DNA from: Flectobacillus major DSM 103
GTDB lineage: Bacteria > Bacteroidota > Bacteroidia > Cytophagales > Spirosomataceae
Assembly (NCBI RefSeq): GCF_000427405.1
Contig: NZ_KE386492.1
Coordinates: 1 to 64,000 of the forward strand
Direction: 5' to 3'
Length of the DNA stretch: 64,000 bases
Every line of letters starts with the position of its first letter. Within the stretch, counting starts at the first letter, position 1. A program made the position numbers and the translations under genes. Shown piece after piece: positions 43,449 through 51,163 of this stretch. The notes beneath the pieces were generated by a model. That model ran no database searches, was not told the DNA's origin, and saw only the letters and a program-made list of their open reading frames with translations.

Positions 43449-43778
43449 ATGAAATATTCACTTTTTAAAGAAAATCCTATTTGGTATTTAGACATTTATG
43501 CCGAATCTATTCTTGAAAAAGGTAGAATTCGGCTAAAACCTCTTGATGGCCAAAGTGCAGATAGCTCACTCAGGATAGAGTGTAGTCGAAAGCTGCGGAA
43601 AAAGTATGGTGTTGGTACAGTTTTTAAGCTGGATGTACGCTTGGTAAAACCTCAAAATAAAAAACCTTATTTGATTTGTCGTAATAGAAAGGAGTTGAGA
43701 AGAGCATTAGAATATTTTGAACGAAATCGACAAATTCAAATACAGTATTTGACATCGTCACAGCTATCACTTTTCTAA
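43449..43778 (+). CDS. Small basic protein of unknown function
   Basis: A 109-residue soluble protein I do not recognise, starting at the ATG at 43449 (MKYSLFKENPIWYLDIYAES). It is rich in Lys and Arg (RKLRKKYGVGTVFKLDVRLVKPQNKKP) with a predicted beta-rich N-terminal half and a helical end (RKELRRALEYFERNRQIQIQYL). It may bind nucleic acid, judging by charge alone. It stands alone, convergent with the serine recombinase gene. Confidence 0.6.
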   Translation: MKYSLFKENPIWYLDIYAESILEKGRIRLKPLDGQSADSSLRIECSRKLRKKYGVGTVFKLDVRLVKPQNKKPYLICRNRKELRRALEYFERNRQIQIQYLTSSQLSLF

Positions 43779-43846
43779 GTTAACTGTCTGATTATAAGAC
43801 AATAAAGCAGTTTTATTGTTTTTTGATCATTAATTTTATATCAATA

Positions 43847-43890
43847 TTTGTTCATCCTTACTCATGATAGTAGAGGTAAGGATGAACAAA
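43847..43890. repeat. Perfect 15-bp inverted repeat beside the recombinase gene
   Basis: TTTGTTCATCCTTAC (43847-43861) and GTAAGGATGAACAAA (43876-43890) are exact complements with a 14-bp spacer. It sits 81 bp past the stop of the recombinase gene. It may be a terminator without U tract, or a recombination-related site. Confidence 0.55.
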
Positions 43891-43971
43891 ATCCAAGCCA
43901 TCGAGAATCGAATATTTGGGTGTTTGTCTGCAATATTAATCAAATACGGTATTCTAAAGCTGTTCAAATAG

Positions 43972-44667
43972 CTACGAAATCGGAAATCTTCGCCTTTCAA
44001 TTAGCCTTTTTACAGTAGTTGGATGAAATAGCCGACCTTTCGAGGTTCGGAATCCTTTTGAATTTAGCTCATCTGCAATCTGTTGAAGCGTATGTAACTC
44101 ACGGTCAAAACGTTCAATTAAGGCAGATGCTAAACGATTGTTTAAATTTTTCAATGCTTTTTGTCTTGTTGATGAAGCTCCCACGGCTCTAGTTTCGTTT
44201 GTGAAGTTTTCAGGTTTTCCTAATTTTGCACCCCGATTCTTTTTGGCTTGCAAAGCGGCTTTGGTCCTGATACTAATTAATTCTCGTTCTCTTTGTGCTA
44301 ACCCAGCAAATACCGCCAATGTAAAAGTGTCTAATACACCATTTTGAGTTGGAATGTCACAGCTAATAAATTTACCTTTTACCTTTTCCAGAATATCAAA
44401 AGTATCTTTTACGTCTCTGCTTAAACGATCAAGCTTGGCTACAATCAAGTAATAATGCTTTTGGTCTAGGCAACTGGCAATCGCTTTGCTAAGCATTGGG
44501 CGGTTATCAATATCTTTTCCTGATTCGGCTTCAATAAATTCATGAACCACTTCTACATTATCAACTTTGGCATAATGATAAATGATTGCTCGCTGTGCCT
44601 CAAGTCCTAAACCTGAACGCTCTTGCCCTTTTGTTGAAACACGCAAATACGCAATATACTTCTTCAT
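43972..44667 (-). CDS. Serine recombinase, resolvase/invertase family
   Basis: A 231-residue small serine recombinase. The catalytic Ser is in YLRVSTKGQERSGLGLEAQ, with conserved Arg residues in AKLDRLSRDVKDT and in LAQRERELISIRTK. A C-terminal helix-turn-helix-like region (LQQIADELNSKGFRTSKGRLFHPTTVKRLIERR) should bind DNA. Length fits a resolvase rather than a large phage integrase. No transposase, res-type site or phage genes are beside it, so it may be a remnant or act on a distant site. Confidence 0.88.
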   Translation of the reverse strand: MKKYIAYLRVSTKGQERSGLGLEAQRAIIYHYAKVDNVEVVHEFIEAESGKDIDNRPMLSKAIASCLDQKHYYLIVAKLDRLSRDVKDTFDILEKVKGKFISCDIPTQNGVLDTFTLAVFAGLAQRERELISIRTKAALQAKKNRGAKLGKPENFTNETRAVGASSTRQKALKNLNNRLASALIERFDRELHTLQQIADELNSKGFRTSKGRLFHPTTVKRLIERRRFPIS

Positions 44668-44756
44668 GATTGGGTTAATAGATTTTTTACAAGGCTAAAA
44701 TGCTCGTTACTGCCTTGTAAAAATAGCAGAAATTTTCATAAAATAATGATATTCCA

Positions 44757-44784
44757 CAAAAAAAGCCCTCATCAAGAGGGCTTC
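44757..44784 (-). terminator. Rho-independent terminator of the gene at 44802
   Basis: On the minus strand AAGCCCTC and GAGGGCTT (44776-44783 and 44763-44770) form an 8-bp GC-rich stem followed by seven U residues. It lies 18 bp past the stop codon. Confidence 0.88.
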
Positions 44785-44801
44785 TATACAAATACGGTAT
44801 T

Positions 44802-45215
44802 TTATTTTCGGAATAGCTCTATTTTTTTCCCCGCCAATAGTCTGTCTACATAGAGCTGAGGGTTTATAAAAAAATCTTTATGTACATTCCCATGTTGATC
44901 GCTTACCAGTTCTACGGGCAATACAAAGTCTTGGTAGATAAAATACATATAATGCGACAAACGAAAGGTTTGGTTTTTTTGTAAAATAGAATTTACTTCG
45001 GCACTCAAAGCAAATTGTGTAATATGAAAAAGCTCTACTTTGGTATCGGCTAATTTAAAAACACAAGTGCCTGCATCAATTGCCTGTACAATATATTTTA
45101 GTTCATCGTCGGTTACAGGTATAAAATTCCCCTCGGCATCCCTCATATTTTTGAGGTATAAGGATACCCTATCTATTTCTTGTAAGTGTGGCTTTCTTCT
45201 ACCAATAATTTTCAT
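44802..45215 (-). CDS. Small soluble protein of unknown function
   Basis: A 137-residue protein I do not recognise. It begins MKIIGRRKPHLQEIDRVSLYLKNMRDAEGNFIPVTDDEL and has no signal peptide or membrane segment. Composition is mixed alpha/beta with several aromatic clusters (RLSHYMYFIYQDFVLPVELV). It forms its own unit with a clear terminator and is located between the recombinase and the ohr genes. The good terminator and normal codon text support a real gene. Confidence 0.65.
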   Translation of the reverse strand: MKIIGRRKPHLQEIDRVSLYLKNMRDAEGNFIPVTDDELKYIVQAIDAGTCVFKLADTKVELFHITQFALSAEVNSILQKNQTFRLSHYMYFIYQDFVLPVELVSDQHGNVHKDFFINPQLYVDRLLAGKKIELFRK

Positions 45216-45326
45216 CGAACACGGGTTTACTTCCTTTTTACGAAATTATTAAAATGTTCTGGCAAGTTCAATGAAACAAGGTATTATAAACAAAGTATTT
45301 ATGGTATTTTAATAATCTAAAAATAC

Positions 45327-45371
45327 AAAAGGTACTTTTGGGTTGTTTCTCAACAATAAAAAGCACCTTTT
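45327..45371 (-). terminator. Terminator after the ohr gene
   Basis: AAAAGGTACTTTT (45327-45339) pairs with AAAAGCACCTTTT (45359-45371) with one A-C mismatch. The stem's outer A/T runs supply a U tract on either strand. It lies 17 bp past the ohr stop. Confidence 0.65.
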
Positions 45372-45387
45372 TACAAAAACCAATGTA

Positions 45388-45807
45388 TTATGCTACAACT
45401 TCCAACTTTACATCAATATTACCACGTGTAGCATTTGAATATGGACAAACCTCGTGGGCTTTTGCTACTAAGGCTTCTGCTACGCTTTGTTCTACACCTG
45501 GCACATAAACTTTTAGGCTAACAGATAAACCAAACCCTCCAGCATCGTTTTTACCAATACCAACTTGTGCTGTCACAGTGGTAGTGCCTGTAGTTACTTT
45601 TTGCATTTTAATAACCAAATTCAAGGCACTATCAAAACACGCAGCATAACCAGCCGCAAATAGTTGTTCGGGATTAGTGAATGCACCGCCTGTTCCACCT
45701 AATTCTTTGGGCATTCTTACTTCTAAATCCAAGACGTTGTCAGATGATTTTACTTGGCCATTACGACCACCTGTGGCAGTAGCTTCTGCCTGATATAATG
45801 TGTTCAT
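45388..45807 (-). CDS. ohr: Organic hydroperoxide resistance protein Ohr (OsmC family)
   Basis: A 139-residue thiol peroxidase that reduces organic and fatty-acid hydroperoxides. Both catalytic cysteines are present, in AAGYAACFDSAL and AHEVCPYSNATRGN, and the length is normal for Ohr. The motif LGGTGGAFTNPEQLFAAGYAACF is characteristic and separates it from OsmC proper. The ohrR-like gene lies 17 bp upstream on the same strand, giving an ohrR-ohr operon. Confidence 0.93.
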   Translation of the reverse strand: MNTLYQAEATATGGRNGQVKSSDNVLDLEVRMPKELGGTGGAFTNPEQLFAAGYAACFDSALNLVIKMQKVTTGTTTVTAQVGIGKNDAGGFGLSVSLKVYVPGVEQSVAEALVAKAHEVCPYSNATRGNIDVKLEVVA

Positions 45808-45824
45808 ATTATTGTTTTTTAAAA

Positions 45825-46271
45825 CTATGCTTGAGATTCGTTCAATAAAGCTGTTGTATTAGCCAATAGCTGATCTAACTGTGTTTTAAGAGATACGGCT
45901 TCTGGTTCGGTTAGTGCCATGCACGAAATCATGGTTTCTGGAATTCTTTCGGCTTGCTGCCTAAGAGCCTTACCCTCCGAAGTCAAAGCAATCAGAACAA
46001 CTCTTTCATCTAACTTATTTCGATTACGAGTTATTAAACCGCTTTGTTCTAATCGTTTCAATAATGGGGTTAGTGTACCACTGTCTAATAGTAATTTTTC
46101 ACCTAAAAACTTTACTGCTACTTCTTCGTGCTCCCATAGCACCATCATTACCAAATACTGAGGATAGGTCAAGCCTATTTTTTCCAATAATGGCCTATAT
46201 AAAGCTGTTAGCTGCCTAGAGATGGCATAAAAAGGAAAGCAAAGCTGTTGTTCTAGTTTTAGATAAGTCAT
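45825..46271 (-). CDS. ohrR: MarR-family peroxide sensor OhrR
   Basis: A 148-residue MarR-family repressor. An N-terminal cysteine in LEQQLCFPFYAISRQ matches the peroxide-sensing Cys of OhrR proteins. The winged helix is intact (VKFLGEKLLLDSGTLTPLLKRLEQSGLITRNRNKLDERVVLIALTSEGK). Organic peroxide oxidises the Cys and releases DNA, inducing ohr. The palindrome at 46297 is its likely autoregulatory operator. Confidence 0.92.
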   Translation of the reverse strand: MTYLKLEQQLCFPFYAISRQLTALYRPLLEKIGLTYPQYLVMMVLWEHEEVAVKFLGEKLLLDSGTLTPLLKRLEQSGLITRNRNKLDERVVLIALTSEGKALRQQAERIPETMISCMALTEPEAVSLKTQLDQLLANTTALLNESQA

Positions 46272-46296
46272 GGTTACCTGTTTTTTGATTTGACAA

Positions 46297-46320
46297 AATT
46301 ATATTGTACACAATTTAATT
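46297..46320. promoter_or_regulatory. Candidate OhrR operator
   Basis: AATTATATTGT (46297-46307) and ACAATTTAATT (46310-46320) form a 24-bp palindrome around AC with one mismatch per arm. It starts 26 bp upstream of the ohrR ATG and could also influence the divergent transporter. The inner TTGT/ACAA and AT-rich flanks are in the style of known OhrR sites. Confidence 0.7.
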
Positions 46321-46379
46321 GCAAGAAATAGTTAATTTATTTTCAAAATCAATCATTCTTTTTATATAGGCTCAATGAT

Positions 46380-46387
46380 TACCTTTG
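46380..46387 (+). promoter_or_regulatory. -7 element of the SBF-like transporter gene
   Basis: TACCTTTG fits TAnnTTTG and lies 31 bp before the ATG at 46419. No clear -33 TTG is seen at the usual distance. Confidence 0.4.
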
Positions 46388-46418
46388 TAGGAGTCATGGT
46401 ATATCAACAAATCGTATT

Positions 46419-47432
46419 ATGTTAAAAAAAAACTTAGCGTTACTCGCCCAATATGGAATTGATGGATTTATTTTATGTCTTGTCTTAGCCATTGTCTTAG
46501 CATATATGCAGCCTGTTTTAGGAGCATCTACAATATCAGTGCCGCTTCACTACGCCACTACTTATGGGGTAAGCCTTACTTTTTTGTTGTACGGTTTACG
46601 ACTAAGTATGCAACAACTCAAAGAAGGAGTACGTAATTGGAAGCTTCATTTATTGATTCAGGCCACTACTTTTATCTTCTTTCCGTTGCTAATCTTGGCT
46701 ATAAAGCCATTTTTTGCTGGTACTATCAATCAAGAACTTTGGTTAGCGATTTTTTATTTGGCAGCCCTACCCTCTACAGTATCGTCGTCGGTAGTGATGG
46801 TCTCTTTGGCTGGCGGTAATATTGTGGCCGCAATCTTCAATGCTACTCTTTCAAGTTTACTTGGCATAATTATTACACCACTCTGGATGTCGTTGTTCCT
46901 TGAATCAACCAATGGTGATTTTGACTTACAAGAAGTATTTCTCAAATTAATTTTACAAGTAATTGTTCCTGTAACAATAGGCGTTTTCTTACATAGATTT
47001 TGGGGAGCGTGGGCTCAAAAGAATAAGAATTATCTTAAATTACTAGACCAAACCGTGATTATCCTTATTGTATATCAATCATTTTGTGAATCTTTCTACC
47101 AACGTATTTTTGAAACCTTGCCACTTGCTTCTATATTTCTTTTGGCTGTAAGCATGATTGTACTTTTTCAAGCTATTTATCAGCTTATTAAGTGGGTAGC
47201 CCAATGGATGCAATTTAGCGAGCCAGAGATTTCGACGGCTATATTTTGTGGTTCAAAGAAATCGTTGGTGCATGGTACTGTTATGAGTAAGGTTTTGTTT
47301 CCAGCCAATACCGCTGTGGGAATTTACCTTTTGCCACTGATGATTTATCATGCTGGGCAATTGATTGGAGCAAGTTATTTGGCACGCAAAAGAAGAATTC
47401 GTTTAGAAGAAGAATCAAAAAAACATCCATAA
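46419..47432 (+). CDS. Bile acid:sodium symporter-like (SBF-like) membrane transporter
   Basis: A 337-residue polytopic protein with about ten hydrophobic segments, of the SBF-like/YfeH family. Supporting text: VPLHYATTYGVSLTFLLYGLRLS, AALPSTVSSSVVMVSLAGGNIVAAIFNATLSSLLG and the C-terminal FCGSKKSLVHGTVMSKVLFP. These show the two inverted-repeat crossover motifs of the fold. Substrate unknown; sodium coupling is inferred from the family. It is divergent from ohrR. Confidence 0.87.
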   Translation: MLKKNLALLAQYGIDGFILCLVLAIVLAYMQPVLGASTISVPLHYATTYGVSLTFLLYGLRLSMQQLKEGVRNWKLHLLIQATTFIFFPLLILAIKPFFAGTINQELWLAIFYLAALPSTVSSSVVMVSLAGGNIVAAIFNATLSSLLGIIITPLWMSLFLESTNGDFDLQEVFLKLILQVIVPVTIGVFLHRFWGAWAQKNKNYLKLLDQTVIILIVYQSFCESFYQRIFETLPLASIFLLAVSMIVLFQAIYQLIKWVAQWMQFSEPEISTAIFCGSKKSLVHGTVMSKVLFPANTAVGIYLLPLMIYHAGQLIGASYLARKRRIRLEEESKKHP

Positions 47433-47487
47433 ATTACTATGAAGCTAGTGATTTGACAATTATCAGGAAGCTGTTTAAACTTTGAAA

Positions 47488-47531
47488 AGTCTGTTAGGTC
47501 AAATTTTCGTCAAAATTTGACCTAACAGACT
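47488..47531. terminator. Perfect 20-bp inverted repeat after the transporter gene
   Basis: Left arm 47488-47507 (starting AGTCTGTTAGGTC) and right arm 47512-47531 are exact complements with a 4-nt loop CGTC. It probably ends transcription of the transporter gene, though no U tract follows. It is one of the longest perfect hairpins in the window. Confidence 0.6.
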
Positions 47532-47682
47532 CCAATTTCAAAATGCTTTTTAATGATATTATAGATAGCTTCTTTGAAAAATACTAATCCGTTTATTATC
47601 ATTAATAGTACACAGCTATGAAAAGTAGTACTGAGATCGTTCAGAAATAAATCAATAATTCTAAAATTTTTCCTATGATTTA

Positions 47683-47713
47683 TTGTATTAATTAACTATT
47701 TGTCTTAAAATTG
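47683..47713 (+). promoter_or_regulatory. Promoter of the first arabinofuranosidase gene
   Basis: TTG at 47683-47685 and TAAAATTG at 47706-47713, 20 bp apart, match the Bacteroidota -33/-7 layout with one mismatch in TAnnTTTG. The same pair with the same spacing recurs before araR (50047-50077). The whole 57-bp segment 47671-47727 agrees with 50035-50091 at 51 positions. Confidence 0.65.
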
Positions 47714-47728
47714 TGTCAAAATAACACA
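47712..47728. promoter_or_regulatory. AraR operator, site 1
   Basis: TGTGTCA-AAA-TAACACA, a 17-bp palindrome with one mismatch, overlapping the -7 element. Repressor bound here would block initiation. It begins 107 bp before the ATG of the GH51 gene. Confidence 0.75.
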
Positions 47729-47818
47729 TATTTAATTTAAACTACAGTCAATGTAGAACAGATTCTTGGCAATCAAAAATAAATATGTCCCCTCTGTGAA
47801 ATAAAATTATTACAAAAA

Positions 47819-49804
47819 ATGAATCGTATAATAAAAACCGTTAGTTTATTTTTAGCCACAACTTTATTGGCCGAAGCGCAAGCCCCGAGTCCAATTAAAG
47901 TGAATGTAGCCCAGCCAGTTTCCGAAATTCAGCCTACAATGTGGGGCGTATTTTTTGAGGATATTAATATGGGTGCCGATGGTGGTTTATATGCCGAGCT
48001 AATAAAAAACCGCTCATTTGAGTTTTCTAAGCCACTAATGGGATGGAAAATAGAAAGGAAGAAATTTAACGAAGGTGATATTTTAGTTCAAAATCGTCAA
48101 GACAATAATATTACTAATCCTCGCTATATTACTGCAAAAGTACAAAATGCAGTTAAAGGCGACCTTGGTCTGGTCAACGAAGGTTTTAAGGGTATGGGTA
48201 TCAAAAATAACCTACGATATGACTTTTCAGTGATGTATCGCCAAGCAAATACAGGTGTAAAAATCCATGCTGAATTACTTGATGCTAAAAACCAAGTAAT
48301 TGGCGAGGGTATTTTAGAACCTAACCAAACAGATAATCAGTGGCACAAGCAAGCGATTAGTTTTTATGCAAAAGCTACAGAAGCCAAAGGAAGATTCAGA
48401 ATTTGGATAGAAGGTTCTGGTCAGATTGACCTTGATATTATCTCGCTTTTTCCAGAAGATACTTGGAAAAAACGCCCTGGAGGTATGCGTGCCGATATGG
48501 TACAACGATTGGCTGATTTAAAACCGGGGTTTATTCGTTTTCCAGGAGGATGTATTGTTGAAGGTTTTAACCTAGAAAACCGCTACCAATGGAAAAAAAC
48601 ACTTGGCCCTATCGAAGACCGCCAGTTGATTATTAACCGCTGGAACGTTGAGTTTGCTCACCGCCCATCGCCAGACTATTTTCAAACTTTTGGATTAGGG
48701 TTCTTTGAATATTTTCAATTAGCCGAAGACATTGGAGCAGAAGCCCTCCCAATTCTTAACTGTGGTATGGCTTGTCAGTTCAATACAGCCGAAGTAGTGC
48801 CTTTGAGTCAATTAGACCCATATATTCAAGATGCTCTTGATTTGATTGAATTTGCAAACGGAGATACCAATTCTAAATGGGGAAAAGTACGTGCTGAAAT
48901 GGGACATCCAGCTCCTTTTAATTTGAAACTATTGGGCGTAGGTAACGAAAACTGGGGCCCTCAGTATATAGAACGCTTGCAATTATTTACAAAAGCTATC
49001 AAAGCCAAATACCCTAATATTCGTCTAGTTAATAGCTCAGGAACAGACCCTAATGGCGAGAGATTTGATTATTTGAATAACGAATTGCGTACAATGAAAG
49101 CCGATATTATCGACGAGCATTACTACAGAACACCCGATTGGTTCTTGAAAAATGCTAGCCGTTACGATTCTTATGACAGAAATGGCTCGAAGGTTTTTGC
49201 TGGTGAATATGCTGCACAAAGCGACAAAACCGTAAGCATTGACAATCAAAATAACTGGAAATGTGCATTGGCAGAAGCTGCCTTTATGACTGGGCTAGAG
49301 CGTAATGCGGCTGTAGTTCAAATGGCTTCGTATGCCCCATTATTTGCTCATGCAGAAGGCTGGCAATGGACTCCCGATTTGATTTGGGTAGATAACTTAA
49401 CTACTTATGGTACACCAAATTACTATGTACAAAAGCTCTATTCTACCAACAAAGGAACACACGTTTTGTCGATGTTACAAAATAATCAGGCTTTAGCTGG
49501 ACAAGATGACTTGTATGCTTCGGCGAGTTTTGATAAAGCAACGAATGAAATTATTTTGAAAATTGCCAATACATCAATCAATGCCCAAACACGTGATATT
49601 CAATTGGATGGTGTTAAGAAAATTGAGGCAAAAGCTAAATGGACTATCTTGAAAAATGATAACTTAGGTGCTGTTAATACTTTTGAAAATGCCACCAATG
49701 TAAGTCCTATTGAACAAAGCCTTGATGTAAATACAAAAGCTAAAAAATTGAATTTTACGGCTGCTCCAAACTCATTTTCGGTAGTAAGAATTAAAGTACT
49801 ATAG
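47819..49804 (+). CDS. Alpha-L-arabinofuranosidase, GH51, with N-terminal carbohydrate-binding-like domain
   Basis: A 661-residue exported glycosidase with a signal peptide (about 1-21, ending LAEAQ). After the opening strand (QPTMWGVFFEDINMGADGGLYAELIKNRSFE), a beta-rich insert (about 70-210) resembles a carbohydrate-binding module. The GH51 barrel follows, with GVGNENWGP carrying the acid/base Glu and KVFAGEYAAQ the nucleophile Glu, then a C-terminal beta-sandwich. It removes terminal arabinofuranosyl groups from arabinan or arabinoxylan outside the cytoplasm. It is the first gene of the arabinose region, has its own promoter and operator, and ends at a clear terminator. Confidence 0.92.
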   Translation: MNRIIKTVSLFLATTLLAEAQAPSPIKVNVAQPVSEIQPTMWGVFFEDINMGADGGLYAELIKNRSFEFSKPLMGWKIERKKFNEGDILVQNRQDNNITNPRYITAKVQNAVKGDLGLVNEGFKGMGIKNNLRYDFSVMYRQANTGVKIHAELLDAKNQVIGEGILEPNQTDNQWHKQAISFYAKATEAKGRFRIWIEGSGQIDLDIISLFPEDTWKKRPGGMRADMVQRLADLKPGFIRFPGGCIVEGFNLENRYQWKKTLGPIEDRQLIINRWNVEFAHRPSPDYFQTFGLGFFEYFQLAEDIGAEALPILNCGMACQFNTAEVVPLSQLDPYIQDALDLIEFANGDTNSKWGKVRAEMGHPAPFNLKLLGVGNENWGPQYIERLQLFTKAIKAKYPNIRLVNSSGTDPNGERFDYLNNELRTMKADIIDEHYYRTPDWFLKNASRYDSYDRNGSKVFAGEYAAQSDKTVSIDNQNNWKCALAEAAFMTGLERNAAVVQMASYAPLFAHAEGWQWTPDLIWVDNLTTYGTPNYYVQKLYSTNKGTHVLSMLQNNQALAGQDDLYASASFDKATNEIILKIANTSINAQTRDIQLDGVKKIEAKAKWTILKNDNLGAVNTFENATNVSPIEQSLDVNTKAKKLNFTAAPNSFSVVRIKVL

Positions 49805-49842
49805 TAAGAGCTTAGTACTACGAGTTTGTTAATAATTGTTGT

Positions 49843-49885
49843 AAGAGAGTAATTGGTTAAAATACCAATTACTCTCTTGATTTTT
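49843..49885 (+). terminator. Rho-independent terminator after the first GH51 gene
   Basis: AAGAGAGTAATTGGT (49843-49857) and ACCAATTACTCTCTT (49864-49878) are exact complements with a 6-nt loop, followed by GATTTTT. Confidence 0.9.
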
Positions 49886-50046
49886 ACACGAAAAAATTGG
49901 ATAGCATTTCCCTAAATGGCATTGAAATACACCCACTTATAACACCTTACTGCTTTCTTGACAAGTACTTTATAGCTCGATTTTTATACCAAAATCCTGA
50001 CTTAGAAGACTATCTTTGAAAATTTTCTAATTTTTCCTATTAATTT

Positions 50047-50077
50047 TTGTATTAATCAAATATTTGTCTTAAAATTG
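50047..50077 (+). promoter_or_regulatory. Promoter of araR
   Basis: TTG at 50047-50049 and TAAAATTG at 50070-50077 with a 20-bp spacer, the same arrangement as the promoter at 47683. Confidence 0.65.
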
Positions 50078-50092
50078 TGTCACAATAACACG
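50076..50092. promoter_or_regulatory. AraR operator, site 2
   Basis: TGTGTCA-CAA-TAACACG, overlapping the -7 element, suggests autoregulation of araR. Confidence 0.75.
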
Positions 50093-50139
50093 TTTTGAGA
50101 AATCTAAGTGATTTGTATTTCATAAATAGTACAATAGTG

Positions 50140-50158
50140 GGGGAATTTTTAATTCCCC
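50140..50158 (+). other. Leader hairpin in the araR transcript
   Basis: GGGGAATT and AATTCCCC pair exactly around a TTT loop, about 50 bp past the predicted start of transcription. Role unknown. Confidence 0.4.
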
Positions 50159-50302
50159 ATCACTCCATACAATAGCAGTTTTTTTCAGATAATTGCTTAT
50201 ATTTATCGAAATAAAATATATCATTTGCCGTATGCTTTGAGCAGTAAGAGTACTTACCTTAACTATTATATAAGCATATAGCCTATAAAAAGACTGAATT
50301 GA

Positions 50303-51004
50303 ATGTTAGCAAAGTATAATCACAATACACGTATATTAGTCGCTCTTGACTGTATTGTTTTTGGTTTCGATGGCGAAGAGTTGAAGTTATTATTAATCAA
50401 AAGGAATTTTCAGCCACAGCTTGGCAAATGGTCGCTGATGGGTGGTTTTTTAAATGAAGATGAAGACTTAGAAGTAGCAGCCAACCGTATTTTGTACGAT
50501 TTGACGGGCTTAAAAGATATTTATTTTGAAGAAATCAAAACATTTGGTAAAATAGACCGTGACCCTGTAGAAAGAACCGTTTCCGTATGTTTTTTTGCTT
50601 TGATTAATATTCACGCTCATAGTCAGGATGCTGCTAAAGCTCAAAACGCTTTTTGGATTAACCTCAAAAATAGACCAGATTTGATTTTTGACCACGGCGA
50701 AATGGTTGATTTGGCTTTAGAAAGACTTCGCTACAGAGCTGCATTGCACCCGATTGGATTTGAGCTTTTGCCCGAAAAATTTACGATTCCTCAATTACAA
50801 AAATTGTACGAGGCTATCTATGATACGCCACTCGATAGACGTAATTTTAGTCGTAAAATTTTATCAACCAAGTTATTGTTAGATACAGGTGAAAAAAACG
50901 AAAATTCGGCCACAAAAAAAGCTATTTTGTACCGCTTAGACCAAGAGAAATACCAAAAACAATTTAATGCCTTCCATTATTTTGTTTCTGATATAAAATT
51001 TTAG
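50303..51004 (+). CDS. araR: Nudix-fold L-arabinose regulator AraR
   Basis: A 233-residue regulator of the Bacteroidota Nudix-type AraR family. Residues about 10-140 form a Nudix domain whose box (GFLNEDEDLEVAANRILYDL) has lost the catalytic REUXEE glutamates, so it senses rather than hydrolyses. Residues about 150-225 form the winged-helix domain (HPIGFELLPEKFTIPQLQKLYEAIYDTPLDRRNFSRKIL). Homologues bind arabinose and release DNA. It lies in the middle of the arabinose genes, immediately before araB, and three matching palindromes precede the first GH51 gene, itself and araB. Confidence 0.9.
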   Translation: MLAKYNHNTRILVALDCIVFGFDGEELKLLLIKRNFQPQLGKWSLMGGFLNEDEDLEVAANRILYDLTGLKDIYFEEIKTFGKIDRDPVERTVSVCFFALINIHAHSQDAAKAQNAFWINLKNRPDLIFDHGEMVDLALERLRYRAALHPIGFELLPEKFTIPQLQKLYEAIYDTPLDRRNFSRKILSTKLLLDTGEKNENSATKKAILYRLDQEKYQKQFNAFHYFVSDIKF

Positions 51005-51064
51005 TGATAATTTCTAAAAAATAGTCATTCGTTGGGAAGTTTGACTTTTTTTTAACTAATCAAT

Positions 51065-51081
51065 TGTGTCAACATAACGCA
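51065..51081. promoter_or_regulatory. AraR operator, site 3
   Basis: TGTGTCA-ACA-TAACGCA, preceded by the same AAT, lies 82 bp before the araB ATG. The -33/-7 pair seen at the other two sites is not conserved here. Confidence 0.7.
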
Positions 51082-51163
51082 TTTAATCAATATCAAGGAA
51101 TAATTAGATGACAGTATCTAAAAACAATCAAGATTTTGACCATTGCCTTTAATATATCAAACC

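Larger units (their letters stand above)
47433..47818. other. Intergenic region: long hairpin and arabinose promoter
   Basis: 386 bp holding the 20-bp hairpin at 47488-47531 and the promoter/operator at 47671-47728, described separately. Nothing else recognised. Confidence 0.6.
49805..50302. other. Intergenic region before araR: terminator, promoter, leader hairpin
   Basis: 498 bp. Contains the terminator 49843-49885, the promoter/operator 50047-50092, and a leader hairpin GGGGAATT (50140-50147) with AATTCCCC (50151-50158). The roughly 210-bp gap between operator and ATG is unusually long compared with the other two operator-to-gene distances. Confidence 0.6.

Noticed and set aside
43972-44667. 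Prophage integrase
   Set aside because: The protein is a short resolvase-type recombinase and no phage structural or replication genes are present.
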